Shown here in pieces: positions 21,694-31,660 of a DNA stretch of 64,000 bases. Origin of the DNA: Phyllostachys edulis (Eukaryota; Streptophyta; Magnoliopsida; Poales; Poaceae); contig CM070562.1 in the NCBI GenBank assembly GCA_036346405.1, positions 98,482,284-98,546,283 of the forward strand, in the 5' to 3' direction. The notes under the pieces are model-generated. The model saw only the letters and a program-made list of their open reading frames with translations. It was not told where the DNA came from and ran no database searches. Numbering within the stretch: the stretch's first letter is position 1; each line of letters begins with the position of its first letter. The position numbers and the translations under genes are program-made.

Positions 21694-22822
21694 AATTGGT
21701 TAGTGCTCATGTCCACTTTAAACCTTATAGGTTAAATAGTAACGAAAAGACCCTGGCTGACTCACTCGATTATGAAAAAGCCGAGACGAGAAAGCTAACG
21801 GAAGAGAAAGAAGACCTCTTGAAGAAGTTTCAGGAGGCTAACTCTGCAGCTCAAAAATTGCAGGGAAAGATAAATAGTAAGTGCTGAACTTAAGACTGCT
21901 TATGTCGTTGATCTTTACCTTTTTAACTCTTGCTTCTTTTCAGAAAAAGATGATGAAATGAGAAGGCTCCAAATTGAAGTTAAAGATAAAACTTTGGTTA
22001 TTCACGAGATTACTCGTATCGCCAAGGATAAAGATCAAGAGATTGAAAGGCTGAGATCTCGGCGAGCAGGTAAGCAATTCTTTACCTATAGCCCTTTGCG
22101 AGTTTCATTTCTTTTTAGAAATTGAGCTCGAATTGGAAAGGCTCGAAACTAGGGATCAGGAAAAAAACCATGATTCTTGATGAGACCCTCCACATCGCCA
22201 GAGAAAACGCAAAGGACATCAGATTATGGGAGAAGCGGTATGCAGAGACCATTGCTTCCCATAATGATGAAATCAAGAAGTTAGATTCTTGACTAGTAGG
22301 TAAGCACTTCTTTACCTGTGATTATTTTTGTTTTCCCTTCCTCTAGGAGTTATTTTTGCTTGACTAGTCTTACTCCTTTCAGAGCAAGTAGTCGAAAATA
22401 AACAACTCCGCGAGGCTTCGACTTGTAACCAACAGGAGATGAAGTCGACGAAGATTAATCTTCAAGACAATATCTTGCTTCTGAACAATATACTTGGTGA
22501 GCTACGTGGTGAGGGAAAAACTCCTCAAGAAGACATGATAGCTTCTCACATAAGTACTAATGGGGAACAAGTCGGGGCTTTGCAAGAACTGGTGACCACT
22601 CTGAAGGCCAACCAAGTTGACTCAATAAACGAGGCGGTCGAAGGTGCAATAAGTTATGCATTGGCAAAACTTAAAGCTCATGACCCCAGCCTTAATATGC
22701 AACCAATCGAAGTCGACTTCGACTGCCCTGAGGCAGAAGCAAGTCGTTTGATTGAAGAAATGCAGCCAATCGGCAGGAAGGTTTCGGAGGAGATGCAACT
22801 GGGGTCTCCTTCTTTAGAGTAG

Positions 22823-23344
22823 TTTGTAAAAAACCTGTGAAAAACAAGCTTTTGTTGATGTATAATCCATCTTGTTTCCTGCAAATCATCTTGTCGAGTA
22901 GTTGGTAACTCAAAAGATAATTAACAAAAGAAAGACTAAGAATCGAAGTCAAATTAATAACTTTATCCTAGCCCCAGACTATTTGCTTAGTTTGTTTAGA
23001 TAAACTAAGTAAATAGTTCGAGAAGGGTTTCCGAAACAGAGAGGTTTGGTTAACTTGTAGTTTTTGATCACGATTGTCATGCACTGGTCAAAAGAGTAGG
23101 AACGAATCGACGCTAGGAAGTTCCTTCTAGTGGGCAAGACCACGTGTAGAGAGGAAAAGTTTCGACTAGGTGATGTTACTATCTCCGACCAGATTAATCA
23201 AATCGAGAATGGCAACTTGAGTTAGACAAACGTCTAGAGGACTTAAAAAAATCATTCGACCTTTTTTGGTGGACTCGATAGGTCTGTCCTAGTAGCAACG
23301 ACTCCAACCAGGAACAGCTTTGAGCGGATGACATCCCAAAGTTC
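22823..23344. other. Gypsy internal remnant with one strong hairpin
   Basis: Non-coding sequence between the end of the antisense ORF and the next LTR. At 22978-23017, ACTATTTGCTTAGTTT pairs with AAACTAAGTAAATAGT around an 8-nt loop (16-bp stem with one wobble). The pol and 5' half expected here are missing. Confidence 0.5.
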
Positions 23345-23807
23345 TGTTACCAAAATAAAAATAAATAAAGATATTATTTTATTGAATTTTCTATCTATCG
23401 AAGTTCTTTCTTGTTTTTTTTGTAATTTAAAAAGAGTTTTCTTTGTTAAAAGAAAAGAAGAAAAAAATTAATTATTTAATTTCTTAGTTTAAAAGTCAAG
23501 AAGAAAATTTATTGAGTTTTCATGATTTTATTGGATTTAACGTGAAAAGTAAAATTCTAATTAATTATTGAAGTTTAAAAGCTTTTCCTAATTATTTTAA
23601 AGCCAAAATAAATTATGTGCAAAAACTATTACCAATTATAAGTTGGAAATATTTTATTTAAGTCCAAAATAATTCTATGAATTTTTGAGAATTTTTTTAG
23701 AATTTTTGGGCTCTATTTGCTTTGTTATAAAAGTTATTCGAATTATTGCTTAAATCTGAATTAATTTCGAAAATATATAAAAAAAAATTAATCACCGCGC
23801 GTGTCGG

Positions 23808-23856
23808 CGGTCACCCATCCAATATTACTGCCCCAACCCAAGCACGATTAACGTGC
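23808..23856 (-). repeat. 5S rRNA-like segment
   Basis: On the minus strand GTTAATCGTGCTTGGG, a 16-nt variable part, and GGATGGGTGACC match the box C region of plant 5S rRNA (GTTAAGCGTGCTTGGG ... GGATGGGTGACC) in order and spacing. The rest of the 5S gene is absent, so this is not a functional 5S gene. Cassandra elements and 5S-derived SINEs are known to carry such segments. Confidence 0.7.
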
Positions 23857-25679
23857 ATGCACCACCATGCCTTCCCTTCTTTCTTTCTTTATTCTATACC
23901 TTCCATTAACTCCTTTATTCTCTCTCTTTCTCTCTCATAACGAGCATCTTCTTCAACCGAACGTTTCTTCTCTGCGTTTCTTTTCTCAATCGAGCCAAAC
24001 AATGGCCGAAGCTTCTCCATGGCCGCGCCTCCAACAAGCCACCGCCGGCCACCTCCACCACCACGCCGCCCCTCCTCTCTCCTCTCCCGGCCGCGCCCTT
24101 GCTGCCCACTGCTACAACTGAGCTCCGAGCTCCATTAATGGCGGCGACCACTTTTTCTCTTCTTTCTCCTCACTCAATATGTTAAATTGGATTCCGTTTG
24201 AAGAGAAACGTGCGCATTAACATCACACACGTTGCCACACCTACAATTGGATGTTTCATCCACTACATGCAATTAATTTAGCCGTTTCACTTCGTTCTTC
24301 AATTGCACTCGAAATAGTCGCACCGTTCTCCCTCCACAGCTCCCCTCCGCCCCTATAAAAGGGAGCACCGGGTGCGCATATCTCAACTCATCCCGTCCCC
24401 ATCACCCACTTCTCCTCTCTCGCTCCCTCCTCGCCGTAATCAGCAATTATTCGTCACCGGCCGAACCCCTCTCCGCTGCCTCTAGCGCCGCCTCCGGTGG
24501 GTCTCCTCCGCCTTCGTCACCTCCTCCATGCGCTATGTGCTGTTCGGCCGAGAGACATGAAGAAGATGAATGAACAGTATGCAATTTAACTAGTTGATAC
24601 ATCCTTTGTACATAAGCATTTTATTCATTCCAAAAATTCTTACTCACACATGCAAACTCCAAATCCATCCATTCTTTCTCCTAAATTCATCTACTATTTT
24701 TAGTATTTATTTTGTAAATTTTAGATTTTATTTAATTCCCGTTAATTATTTGGTCCATTTTACGCATCGTTGCCGCCGCCAGCCAACCGTGCGCTTTCCA
24801 CCCCAACCGAGGTAAGCGTTGCGTTACCCGCGGTTCCCTCTTCATTTCGCTATAAAACTCACCTGCTAACTCCTCTCTGTTTGCCCGAAACGCCGATGAA
24901 CGCCCGCCGCCCACCGAAGGTCTTCTCCGTCGGACTGCGTCGCCATCGAAGGTCATCTGGCCGAGCCGTCTACACCGTTGAGTTTGCCTCAACGCGTTCA
25001 ATGTCGTACTTCCTCTCCATGGCCATAAAGCTCTTTCTTTGTTCCCAGTCATCCGAAACCACAATTTTTGATGAATAGTACAATTTTCGGAATTCATCAT
25101 TTCATGTGATTATAAACTTCTCGGGGTTCGTTCTCCTTCATACGAACTCTGATTTCATCGATTCAAATTTCTAAATTCATATAAATGCAAGATCTAACTA
25201 ACTAAACTAAAATTATTTAATTTTGAGTTATTTGAATCTTCATTTGAATTTTGTTTCAATTTGGCTTGTTTTCGCGTATAGATTTCGACGACTTCGGAGA
25301 GTCAGGTTTCGACGCCATTGGAAATCATATAAGAGGAATGATTTTGACTGTATGATCATCGTGGTTGTACACATAGACTACCTAGAGAGAGTACTTGTGA
25401 GTACGAGGTGACCTGTTAAGGAAAACAACATCCTCTAATCAAGCAAGGCAAGTTATACATTTGATCATATTTGAACCCAGTATTTAAATTGATTAAATTC
25501 TGTTTTAAATTATTATTGCATTCTTATTTCTATTCAATGTAATTTAAATACATGTCTTAAACTTTATAGTTATTACCAATTCCAATATAGCCCCTTTATT
25601 GTCAAGACAAATAGTATGGAGAATCTTTCCGAATGTGATGTATTTAGGAGATGAAATTTGAAAGGACTTGATTATGATA

Positions 25680-26510
25680 ATACCTTATTGTTGGATTATA
25701 GAAATATATGATTGATGGAAGTTGGATTGCAGAAATACATGATTCCGGTATATTGATTATAGAATTATACAATTGTTGATTGTTGGATTATAGGTTTTAA
25801 ATAATTGTTGGAGATTGAACCGTAGAAATGCAATATTGACGGATGTGGATTATAGAAATAAATGATTGATGGATGTTGGACTTTACAAATATATCTTAGT
25901 TGGATTACACAAGTATATATTTTACGTATTATGAGAATATATTATTTTTGGATTTATAGATGGTGAGTTATTAGAAATAGGTCATTATTGAAGAGTGAAT
26001 TATTGAGTATTGGATTATAGAAGTAATTGTGGGATGTTGGATTATATGATTATTTGTTAGAGAAGGGATTATAGGACTAATTGAGGATGTTGAATTATAG
26101 GATTATATAATTATCGGAGATTGGATTCTAGGATTACATGATTATTATGGTTGGATTATAGAAATAAATAATTATTGGATATCGGATTTTAGAAGTAGAT
26201 AATTGTTGATGTTGGATTAATAAAGATTGGATGATAGATGATACTACAATCAAATCTTGAATTGTTGATGTTGGATTCTAGAAATAGATTGTTATTGGAT
26301 ACCAAATTATCTAAAAATTTGATTATAGGATTACATAGTCATTAGATTGATGTTGAGTTAGTAGAAATAGTTTATTAAGGAATAATGGATTGATGGATAT
26401 CGGATTATAGAAATTAGAGTATAGTTAAATGTTGGATCAATTGAAGTTGGATAATAGAAATAGACTTATATGGTGTAGATTGGACTAATTGATATTGGAG
26501 TGTAGGATTT
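25680..26510 (+). repeat. Degenerate minisatellite in the long LTR
   Basis: More than 20 diverged copies of a unit of about 30-40 nt, roughly TGTTGGATTATAGAAATAxA followed by TGATTGATGGA, fill 830 bp. Open reading is negligible. It behaves like an internally expanded repeat within the LTR rather than a satellite block. Confidence 0.7.
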
Positions 26511-27935
26511 TTCAATTGCTGGAGATTGGATTATCACAATACTGATGGTTCACATACTGATCTCATACTTGATAAGTCTTGGACATTAATTCCTCATACC
26601 TTGTCACCCTAGATAAAACCTAGTTGATACGATAGTATGAACTGGGATCATTTTAAGAAAAATTATGCTTAGTGATGCTTAGACCCAAAAGTATTTGATT
26701 TGGGGATTTCTAGCCAAATGATCAACTATTGTTTAAAAGTCTATGGCATTGGTTGTTATGGAAGATTTTGTAAATGATTTTGAAAATAAAAATAAAATCA
26801 AATGTGGTTTAAACTTGAGCAAAATGGATGTCAGGCTGGTGCAGGTTAATGCACAGGATTGAATCTTTTTATTGATCAAGTCCAGGGTTTTGGTATGTTG
26901 CCCAAGTTGATTAAGGACCGGCCTGAGAGCCGCTTTTGCTAAACTCCACCATACTACCACATGTCCCGTATGGGCAGGACTAGGCTTAATAATTTGCAAT
27001 ACTCTACTATTATTTGTGCCGTGTTGATGTGTAGGTGTTGGTCAGACAGTTTCCCCACCTAGCGCAAGAGGGGGCTTCCGGAGGATGGACAATCCAATGG
27101 AAGTGAAACCTTAGCGGGCATAAATACTTTAGGGTAGAGCATTATAACGGCCTTGTGATAATTGGTTTGTCGCACGCCTAAGGAAGCGTGTATTGGCCGA
27201 CATCAAAAGCAAATTATCTCTTGTGGGTAAAATTGTAAAACCTCTGCAGAGTGTAAAACTATTCGAATAGCCGTGTCCACAGTCATGGACATGTTTAGCA
27301 TTTGCCACTTAAAGTTAGACTTTGGTTTTGATTTCAAAAATGATTTGACACAAATGATTTTGGATTTCTATCCAAATGGGATTTATACGGGAAGCCTTGT
27401 GATAGGAGGGTATCCTTCACCATTCTTGTGTGAATGTTATCTAACTATAAAACTTGAATTTATAAAATAAATTTTAGTTACAGAATAACTGCTTTGGAAC
27501 TTAGTACAAATATTTGAAAGAAACATTGCTTTATGCAAAATCAACCCTATAAGCCTTCCTTTGATATATCCTTGCATGCATTATAATCTGTTATTGGGTG
27601 TAACTTGCGAGCATGGAAGTTGTGCTCATCCTTGCTTGATGTAAATAAATTTCAGAGAATGACTTCGCCGTCGGTGTGGATCTCGACTACTAGGACACTA
27701 CCCCAGTCGATTGCCTGTGGCAGATCAGCTGGACTCCACTACTTCTTCGTCTTCCGCTGTGTTCTTTATTGTTGGCTTGTAAGCCTCTTTTGCAATAAAC
27801 TATATTAATTATTAATATAATTATGTGATTTATAGATTTTAGCATATCTGCTTACTGTGTGAACTAGCTACTGATTATGGGACTAGTTCAGAAATGCACA
27901 AAGGATTTGGGGTGTTAATCCCGGGTCCGACAGGT

Positions 27936-27950
27936 TTGGTATGAAAGTGA
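27936..27950 (+). promoter_or_regulatory. Degenerate primer-binding site
   Basis: TTGGTATGAAAGTGATC resembles the common plant TGGTATCAGAGC (initiator tRNA-Met) site and begins 4 bases past the CA of the LTR. It supports the 3' boundary of the LTR at 27932. Confidence 0.5.
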
Positions 27951-28229
27951 TCCAGTCGTGGAAACGATCTGGTCGTGGTCGTTGGTTGGAAAGTGAACAG
28001 GGTGTTCACGAGTTATTTCAAAGAACTTGATTACTTATGTATTAATCTTTCAAGTTGTGCTTTACGACCTACTTACTGTATTTACTGTCAATACTGCTTT
28101 CCACAAGTTAAACATAAAGCTATCATTGTCAAGCCTTGCATGAATACTACGCGCATACTGTTCCCTACGACTTGTTGAGTACTTTATGTACTCATAGCTA
28201 TACGCCCTTTGCTGATCAGTCATCGAATA

Positions 28230-28580
28230 AGAACCAGGGAGCACCGAGTTCTACGAGGAGGATTACTTCGAAGACCATGCGGATTAGGCCGCGTTCTCCA
28301 CTGGATTGCCAGTGGGCATGTCAGCTGGCCTCCATGAGTAGTTTTTGTTCTCTTCTGCAAGTTGTACTCTGTTGTCTTTAGCCTTGCGTGGAAAACTCTG
28401 TAAAAACCTTGACCGTAAGTTCCTTTTGCTGATAAGTAATATTAATTTGTTTGCTTCATCGTTAATTTTGTTGTATGGATATGATTTCATCTATGTTGCA
28501 ACTGTATGAGCAAGTTACTGATCATGGGACTAGTTCAACATACGGAGAAGGTCCCAGAGTTGCATATCCGGGCTCCTGAC
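28230..28580 (+). repeat. Second copy of the LTR 3' region
   Basis: This segment parallels 27640-27932. Both contain a GATCAGCTGG- or TGTCAGCTGG-like stretch, then CTTCTGC/CTTCCGC with TTGT, then ACTGATNATGGGACTAGTTC, and end TCCTGACA versus GTCCGACA. It is a diverged tandem duplication of the LTR end, lying in the first kilobase of the internal region. Confidence 0.5.
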
Positions 28581-28589
28581 ACATTTCTC

Positions 28590-29411
28590 GATCTGCTATG
28601 TGGCTATCGCAAGTGAATCGACCTAGAGATCCACCCACATGACCAGTGGACTCTCGACTTCGAGGAGTGGGATGCCAACAGGGACCACGAGAGGAGGGAG
28701 GAGGAGAGCTGCACCGAAGAGCACAACTAGCGTATCCAGCAGGAGATGCAGGCCCATCTCGAGGCGTGCAGGCATAGGGAGCGCGAGGCTCGCGCGCGTG
28801 AGAGAGAGAGCGCGCGAGAAAAAGAGGGAAATGGCAGCCGAGGCTAAGGCAGCTAGTGAGGAGTACAACGCCGAGCTCGCAAGGAAGGGCAAATGGCCCC
28901 GGTCCACACAGTAGTCTGCCCCTCTTTATCCATATGTCCCATGTATTTCTAATTCCCTAAAGGCATGCGTGTACCGTTCTTGGTTCTTTAGCCAGCTTGC
29001 CATGTAACCCCTTGTCGAATCAACTATCGTGTTGTTATCGTTGCACTATTTCTCCAAAGTTCTCCACCGTGTATGAATTTCCTAGTACATCGCAATATCA
29101 CTTACCTTTGTACTTATGAATCATTGCTACCTCTATCGTCCTTACAAAATTCTTCAGAAATTTTGCGCACTACAACAACATACGACGATCACAAAATGTT
29201 ATTACAAGTTTGACAAATTTCGTACCCTTGAGATTCTATGAAAATCACAAACGGACCAACCAACCTTGTCACCACCCTTTTATTTCCAAAAAAAATAACA
29301 TCCTAGAACAGGATTTGCTAAATGTATTAGCTACAAAATGTGACATTTATTCCCAATCAATTATTCTAATCGAATTAATTAAATAGTACAGTTATTGCTT
29401 AAAATCGCCTA
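28590..29411. other. Unassigned stretch after the LTR copy
   Basis: Around 28620-28910 the plus strand reads as a highly charged fragment (DQWTLDFEEWDANRDHERRE, then runs of RERE). It could be a piece of retrotransposon gag or a coiled coil, but it has stops and no domain I recognise. The rest is AT-rich. CACTACAACAACATA at 29168 looks like a CACTA terminus but no partner end was seen. Confidence 0.35.
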
Positions 29412-29578
29412 ATGATTGGGCGACTGGATATGAGTCGCTCAACCATTGGGCAACTGAGTCAAGTCGCTCAACCACCGGGCGACCACAACGCGTGTCGCTC
29501 TGTCGTTGGGCCGACTATGTCCAGTCGGCCAATGGTTGGGCGACTACTTCTAAGTCGCCCAACGGTACGGCGACTAAT
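29412..29578. repeat. Hairpin array, GGGCGACT..AGTCGCCCAAC type
   Basis: Five units of about 33-36 nt alternate TTGGGCGACT and AGTCGCYCAAC across a 6-9 nt spacer, with a sixth half-unit. Loop sequences differ while arms are kept. It is unrelated in sequence to the GTCGTA hairpins of the gypsy family. It could be a subterminal repeat block of a DNA transposon. Confidence 0.75.
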
Positions 29579-29722
29579 GATTATTTCTAACAAAAAAATA
29601 AAGGAGTGTTATTTCTGTAATTTTGAATAAAAATAGATTATTAAAAAAATCCTTGTCTAGTGTGTTCTTTACAGGTGTTTTTTTTAAAAAGAAATGGGCA
29701 GGAATGCCTATTATATCAATAA

Positions 29723-30328
29723 GAGAAAATTGATTTGATGCTATCGAATAACTCCGTTCTTTGTGATTTGCCATCGAATAATGTCGTATTCACAATATGC
29801 CATCGGGTTCAATTTTTTTTTACAATATACCATCATTGTTAGCACACCGTCCAACCCCCTCCATTAAACCATGAGAAAATACTATTTTGCTCTGGAATTT
29901 CACTTTTCACTCCATGCCACTATGAAATAAATGTTGTTATATTATTTGCTCACCGAGAAGGTGGAGGACCTCATCTTGGGGCTATTCCTCCTACTCTACT
30001 TCGTCTCAAGTAGCCTCAAGACGAATGTGGCCACCATCCACGGAGCCAAGTCCTCGAGCTTGCTTGTGCTCATCATTGCAAACGTTTGCCTTGGCAAGAT
30101 CAGTGGCACGGTGATCACGTCCCTACTCGTCAAGATCCCCATCCGAGAGGCAGACACTCTTGGGTTCTTGATGAACACCAAAGGGCTTGTCGAGCTCATC
30201 ATCCTCAACATCAGCAAGGACATATTGTAAAGAAATTTTAGAACCCGATGGCATATTGTGAAGACAACGTTATTCGATGGCAAATCATGAAGAACAGAGT
30301 TATTCGTTGGCATAGAATCAATTTTCTC
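29723..30328. mobile_element. Pack-MULE with CHX gene fragment
   Basis: Long terminal inverted repeats of about 110 bp start GAGAAAATTGATTTGATGCT on the left and, on the other strand, GAGAAAATTGATTCTATGCC on the right. The TIRs continue through GATTTGCCATCGAATAA and CACAATATGCCATCGGGTTC. Flanking 9-mers TATCAATAA (29714-29722) and TAATAATAA (30329-30337) match at seven of nine positions. The 606-bp element has no transposase and carries a host gene fragment, which is the definition of a Pack-MULE. Confidence 0.85.
29931..30230 (+). pseudogene. Cation/H+ exchanger (CHX) fragment
   Basis: The plus strand holds about 99 codons with the conserved CHX (CPA2 family) transmembrane core: VEDLILGLFLLLYFVSSSLK, TNVATIHGAKS, GKISGTVITSLLVKIPIREA, LGFLMNTKGLVELIILNI. 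In a full protein of about 800 aa this is part of the Na+/H+ exchanger domain that moves K+ or Na+ across endomembranes or the plasma membrane. Only this piece is present, it begins and ends inside the Pack-MULE, and the stop follows directly at the right TIR. The frame is open, so a small chimeric peptide could be made. Confidence 0.85.
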
Positions 30329-30337
30329 TAATAATAA

Positions 30338-30832
30338 AGAAGAAAATGGGACACAAAAGACAAAAGGCCCAAAGGTCTAGCACGAGGCTAAGGTTTAATT
30401 ACACATGAATTATTTGCTTCAAGCATTTTTCCCCCACTAGGGTTTAAGCTCTTCCTTCTTCCCTCATCTTTGCAAACAGATCCAGAGGCGAGGAATACCT
30501 GCCCTTTTTTACATGTGATTTCGTTTATTGGCCTTGTTCTTTTCTTTTCTTTGAAGACTTTATATGTTTTTGTCTTGGATCTTCATTGGTTGAACTGTAG
30601 AAATGGCGAATTTCTGGCAAGATGGAATCAATTTCTCCTTGTATGTGTATATTGTAGAAAGACAGGAATGGGAATAACTCAATACCAGCAATAATAAAAA
30701 TGGTTGAACCGTTCGACAAGTAAATATGGTTGAACCATTCAACAATCCCCATCCTTGTCCGTGAGATGAACGGGACCTTCTCTTTGACAAAAATGCCATC
30801 TTCTGTCTGGCATTCGGCTGTTGCCTACTAAT
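30338..30832. other. Unassigned spacer
   Basis: The region between the Pack-MULE and the copia LTR shows no gene. A pyrimidine-rich stretch (30440-30475) followed by an AG at 30480 resembles a 5' UTR or intron end but has no coding partner. Confidence 0.35.
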
Positions 30833-31096
30833 TGTTAAGGAACCATTGCTGGCGAGTCCAGTCCGAACAATCACCTTGTAGACAAGTGTAGAATTGCTTA
30901 GAACAATGCAAGAACAAACAGTACAGAATTGTAGATTGAACATAGAGATATGAGGGGACTTCTTGCTTCTCTTTATTTCTCTTCTGTAAACCATAATACA
31001 ATGGTTGGGGGTCCCCTCCTTTATATAGTCTTCAGGGTGGATGAGGAGCCCATCATGGGCTAGACCTGCAAGGTCTGGACCCAGGGTTTCCAAACA
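30833..31096 (-). repeat. 3' LTR of the copia element
   Basis: 264 bp; on the minus strand it starts TGTTTGGAAACCCTGGGTCC and ends GGTTCCTTAACA. The purine tract CTAAGGGGGAG (minus strand, about 31097-31107) directly precedes it, which confirms a 3' LTR. It has one TATA (CTATATAAAGG), at about 31019-31028. Confidence 0.9.
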
Positions 31097-31338
31097 CTCC
31101 CCCTTAGGCACTCATCTGTCATGTTCATGTCTCATCAAAACTCCACAAAAATCCAGTGGGAAAAATTTAGAGAAAGAGTACATGAAACATGTTATGCTTT
31201 GCTGCATGAATTGCCTCGTTAAAAACCTTAGCTAAGAAACTTCAGGAAAACTCATCAAGGAAAAAAGAGTACAATCCACCCAATTTCATTTAATCTCCAA
31301 GATTTATTCTTTGGGTACTCGATCTTCATGATCAAGTT

Positions 31339-31660
31339 TCAATAATGAGTTCGTGAAGATTCTCCCCCTAAATTTTGCACTTCTTTAAGTCTCATCATTC
31401 CAATTCCATGTATGCACCTTTCAAAGCTAGGTGCTGGAAGTGACTTAGTGAATAAATATGCAATATTTTCACATGACTTAGTATGCAGTACTTTAATTTC
31501 GTTCACCTTTTGCAATTCATGAGCATAGAAGAACTTGGAGTTGATATTCTTTGTGAGAGGACTCTTCACATAACCCATCTGCACTTGTGCAATACAAGCT
31601 GCATTATGTTTATAGATATAGTGGGAGTTTGTGCAGTATTCAATCCACATGACTGCTGGA
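31339..31660 (-). pseudogene. Copia RNase H, distal part
   Basis: Reads NAACIAQVQMGYVKSPLTKN and FFYAHELQKVNEIKVLHTKS, then YLFTKSLPAPSFERCIHGIG. This is the conserved C-terminal end of copia RNase H. The frame resumes exactly at the target duplication of the inserted LTR, so it was contiguous with 34781-35063 before that insertion. Confidence 0.88.

Larger units (their letters stand above)
18958..22822 (+). pseudogene. Antisense additional ORF of the gypsy element (PF04195-like)
   Basis: Plus-strand coding lies opposite to the element's LTR direction. It starts MAETVSEWAESEMDAVKIQ. The block at 19064-19354 contains LVNLGPNSITMLSVFVYLCE and AYLGI, matching the 'putative gypsy type transposon' domain (PF04195). 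Further coding blocks are spliced: 19379-19690, 20155-20757 (Lys/Ala/Glu-rich coiled coil, KAKEVEAAEAKEAEAAERLK), 20804-21373 (Thr/Ala/Val repeats TTEVVATTAEVVV, then FNFYSDFFGP), 21430-21500, 21760-21887 (EEKEDLLKKFQEANSAAQKL), 22439-22822. Intron edges such as GAGA|GTAAG and TTTGCAG are visible. The first block is frameshifted, so this copy is probably dead. In Tat elements such as Grande and RIRE2, an antisense ORF between pol and the 3' LTR is known; its function is not. Confidence 0.75.
23345..27932 (+). mobile_element. Very long LTR (about 4.6 kb), plus strand
   Basis: The unit starts TGTTACCAAAATAAAAAT and ends ATCCCGGGTCCGACA. It is followed four bases later by TGGTATGAAAGTGAT, a degenerate tRNA-Met primer-binding site. 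Its 3' part shares motifs with the solo LTR at 31661-34775 read on the minus strand (TATTCGAATAG, the CTCTGCAGAGTGT region, GACTAGT(T/G)CAG near the end, and a GGTCC-ACA terminus). TATA-like CTATAAAA lies at 24353-24360 and CTATAAAACTC near 24850. The start is less certain than the end. No coding gene is supported inside. Confidence 0.6.

Noticed and set aside
23808..23856. A functional 5S rRNA gene
   Set aside because: Only about 48 nt resemble box C; box A, the intermediate element and the 120-nt length are absent.
29412..29578. CRISPR-like array
   Set aside because: The units are palindromic with degenerate arms and lie in a plant nuclear context with no cas genes; a transposon subterminal or LTR repeat fits better.
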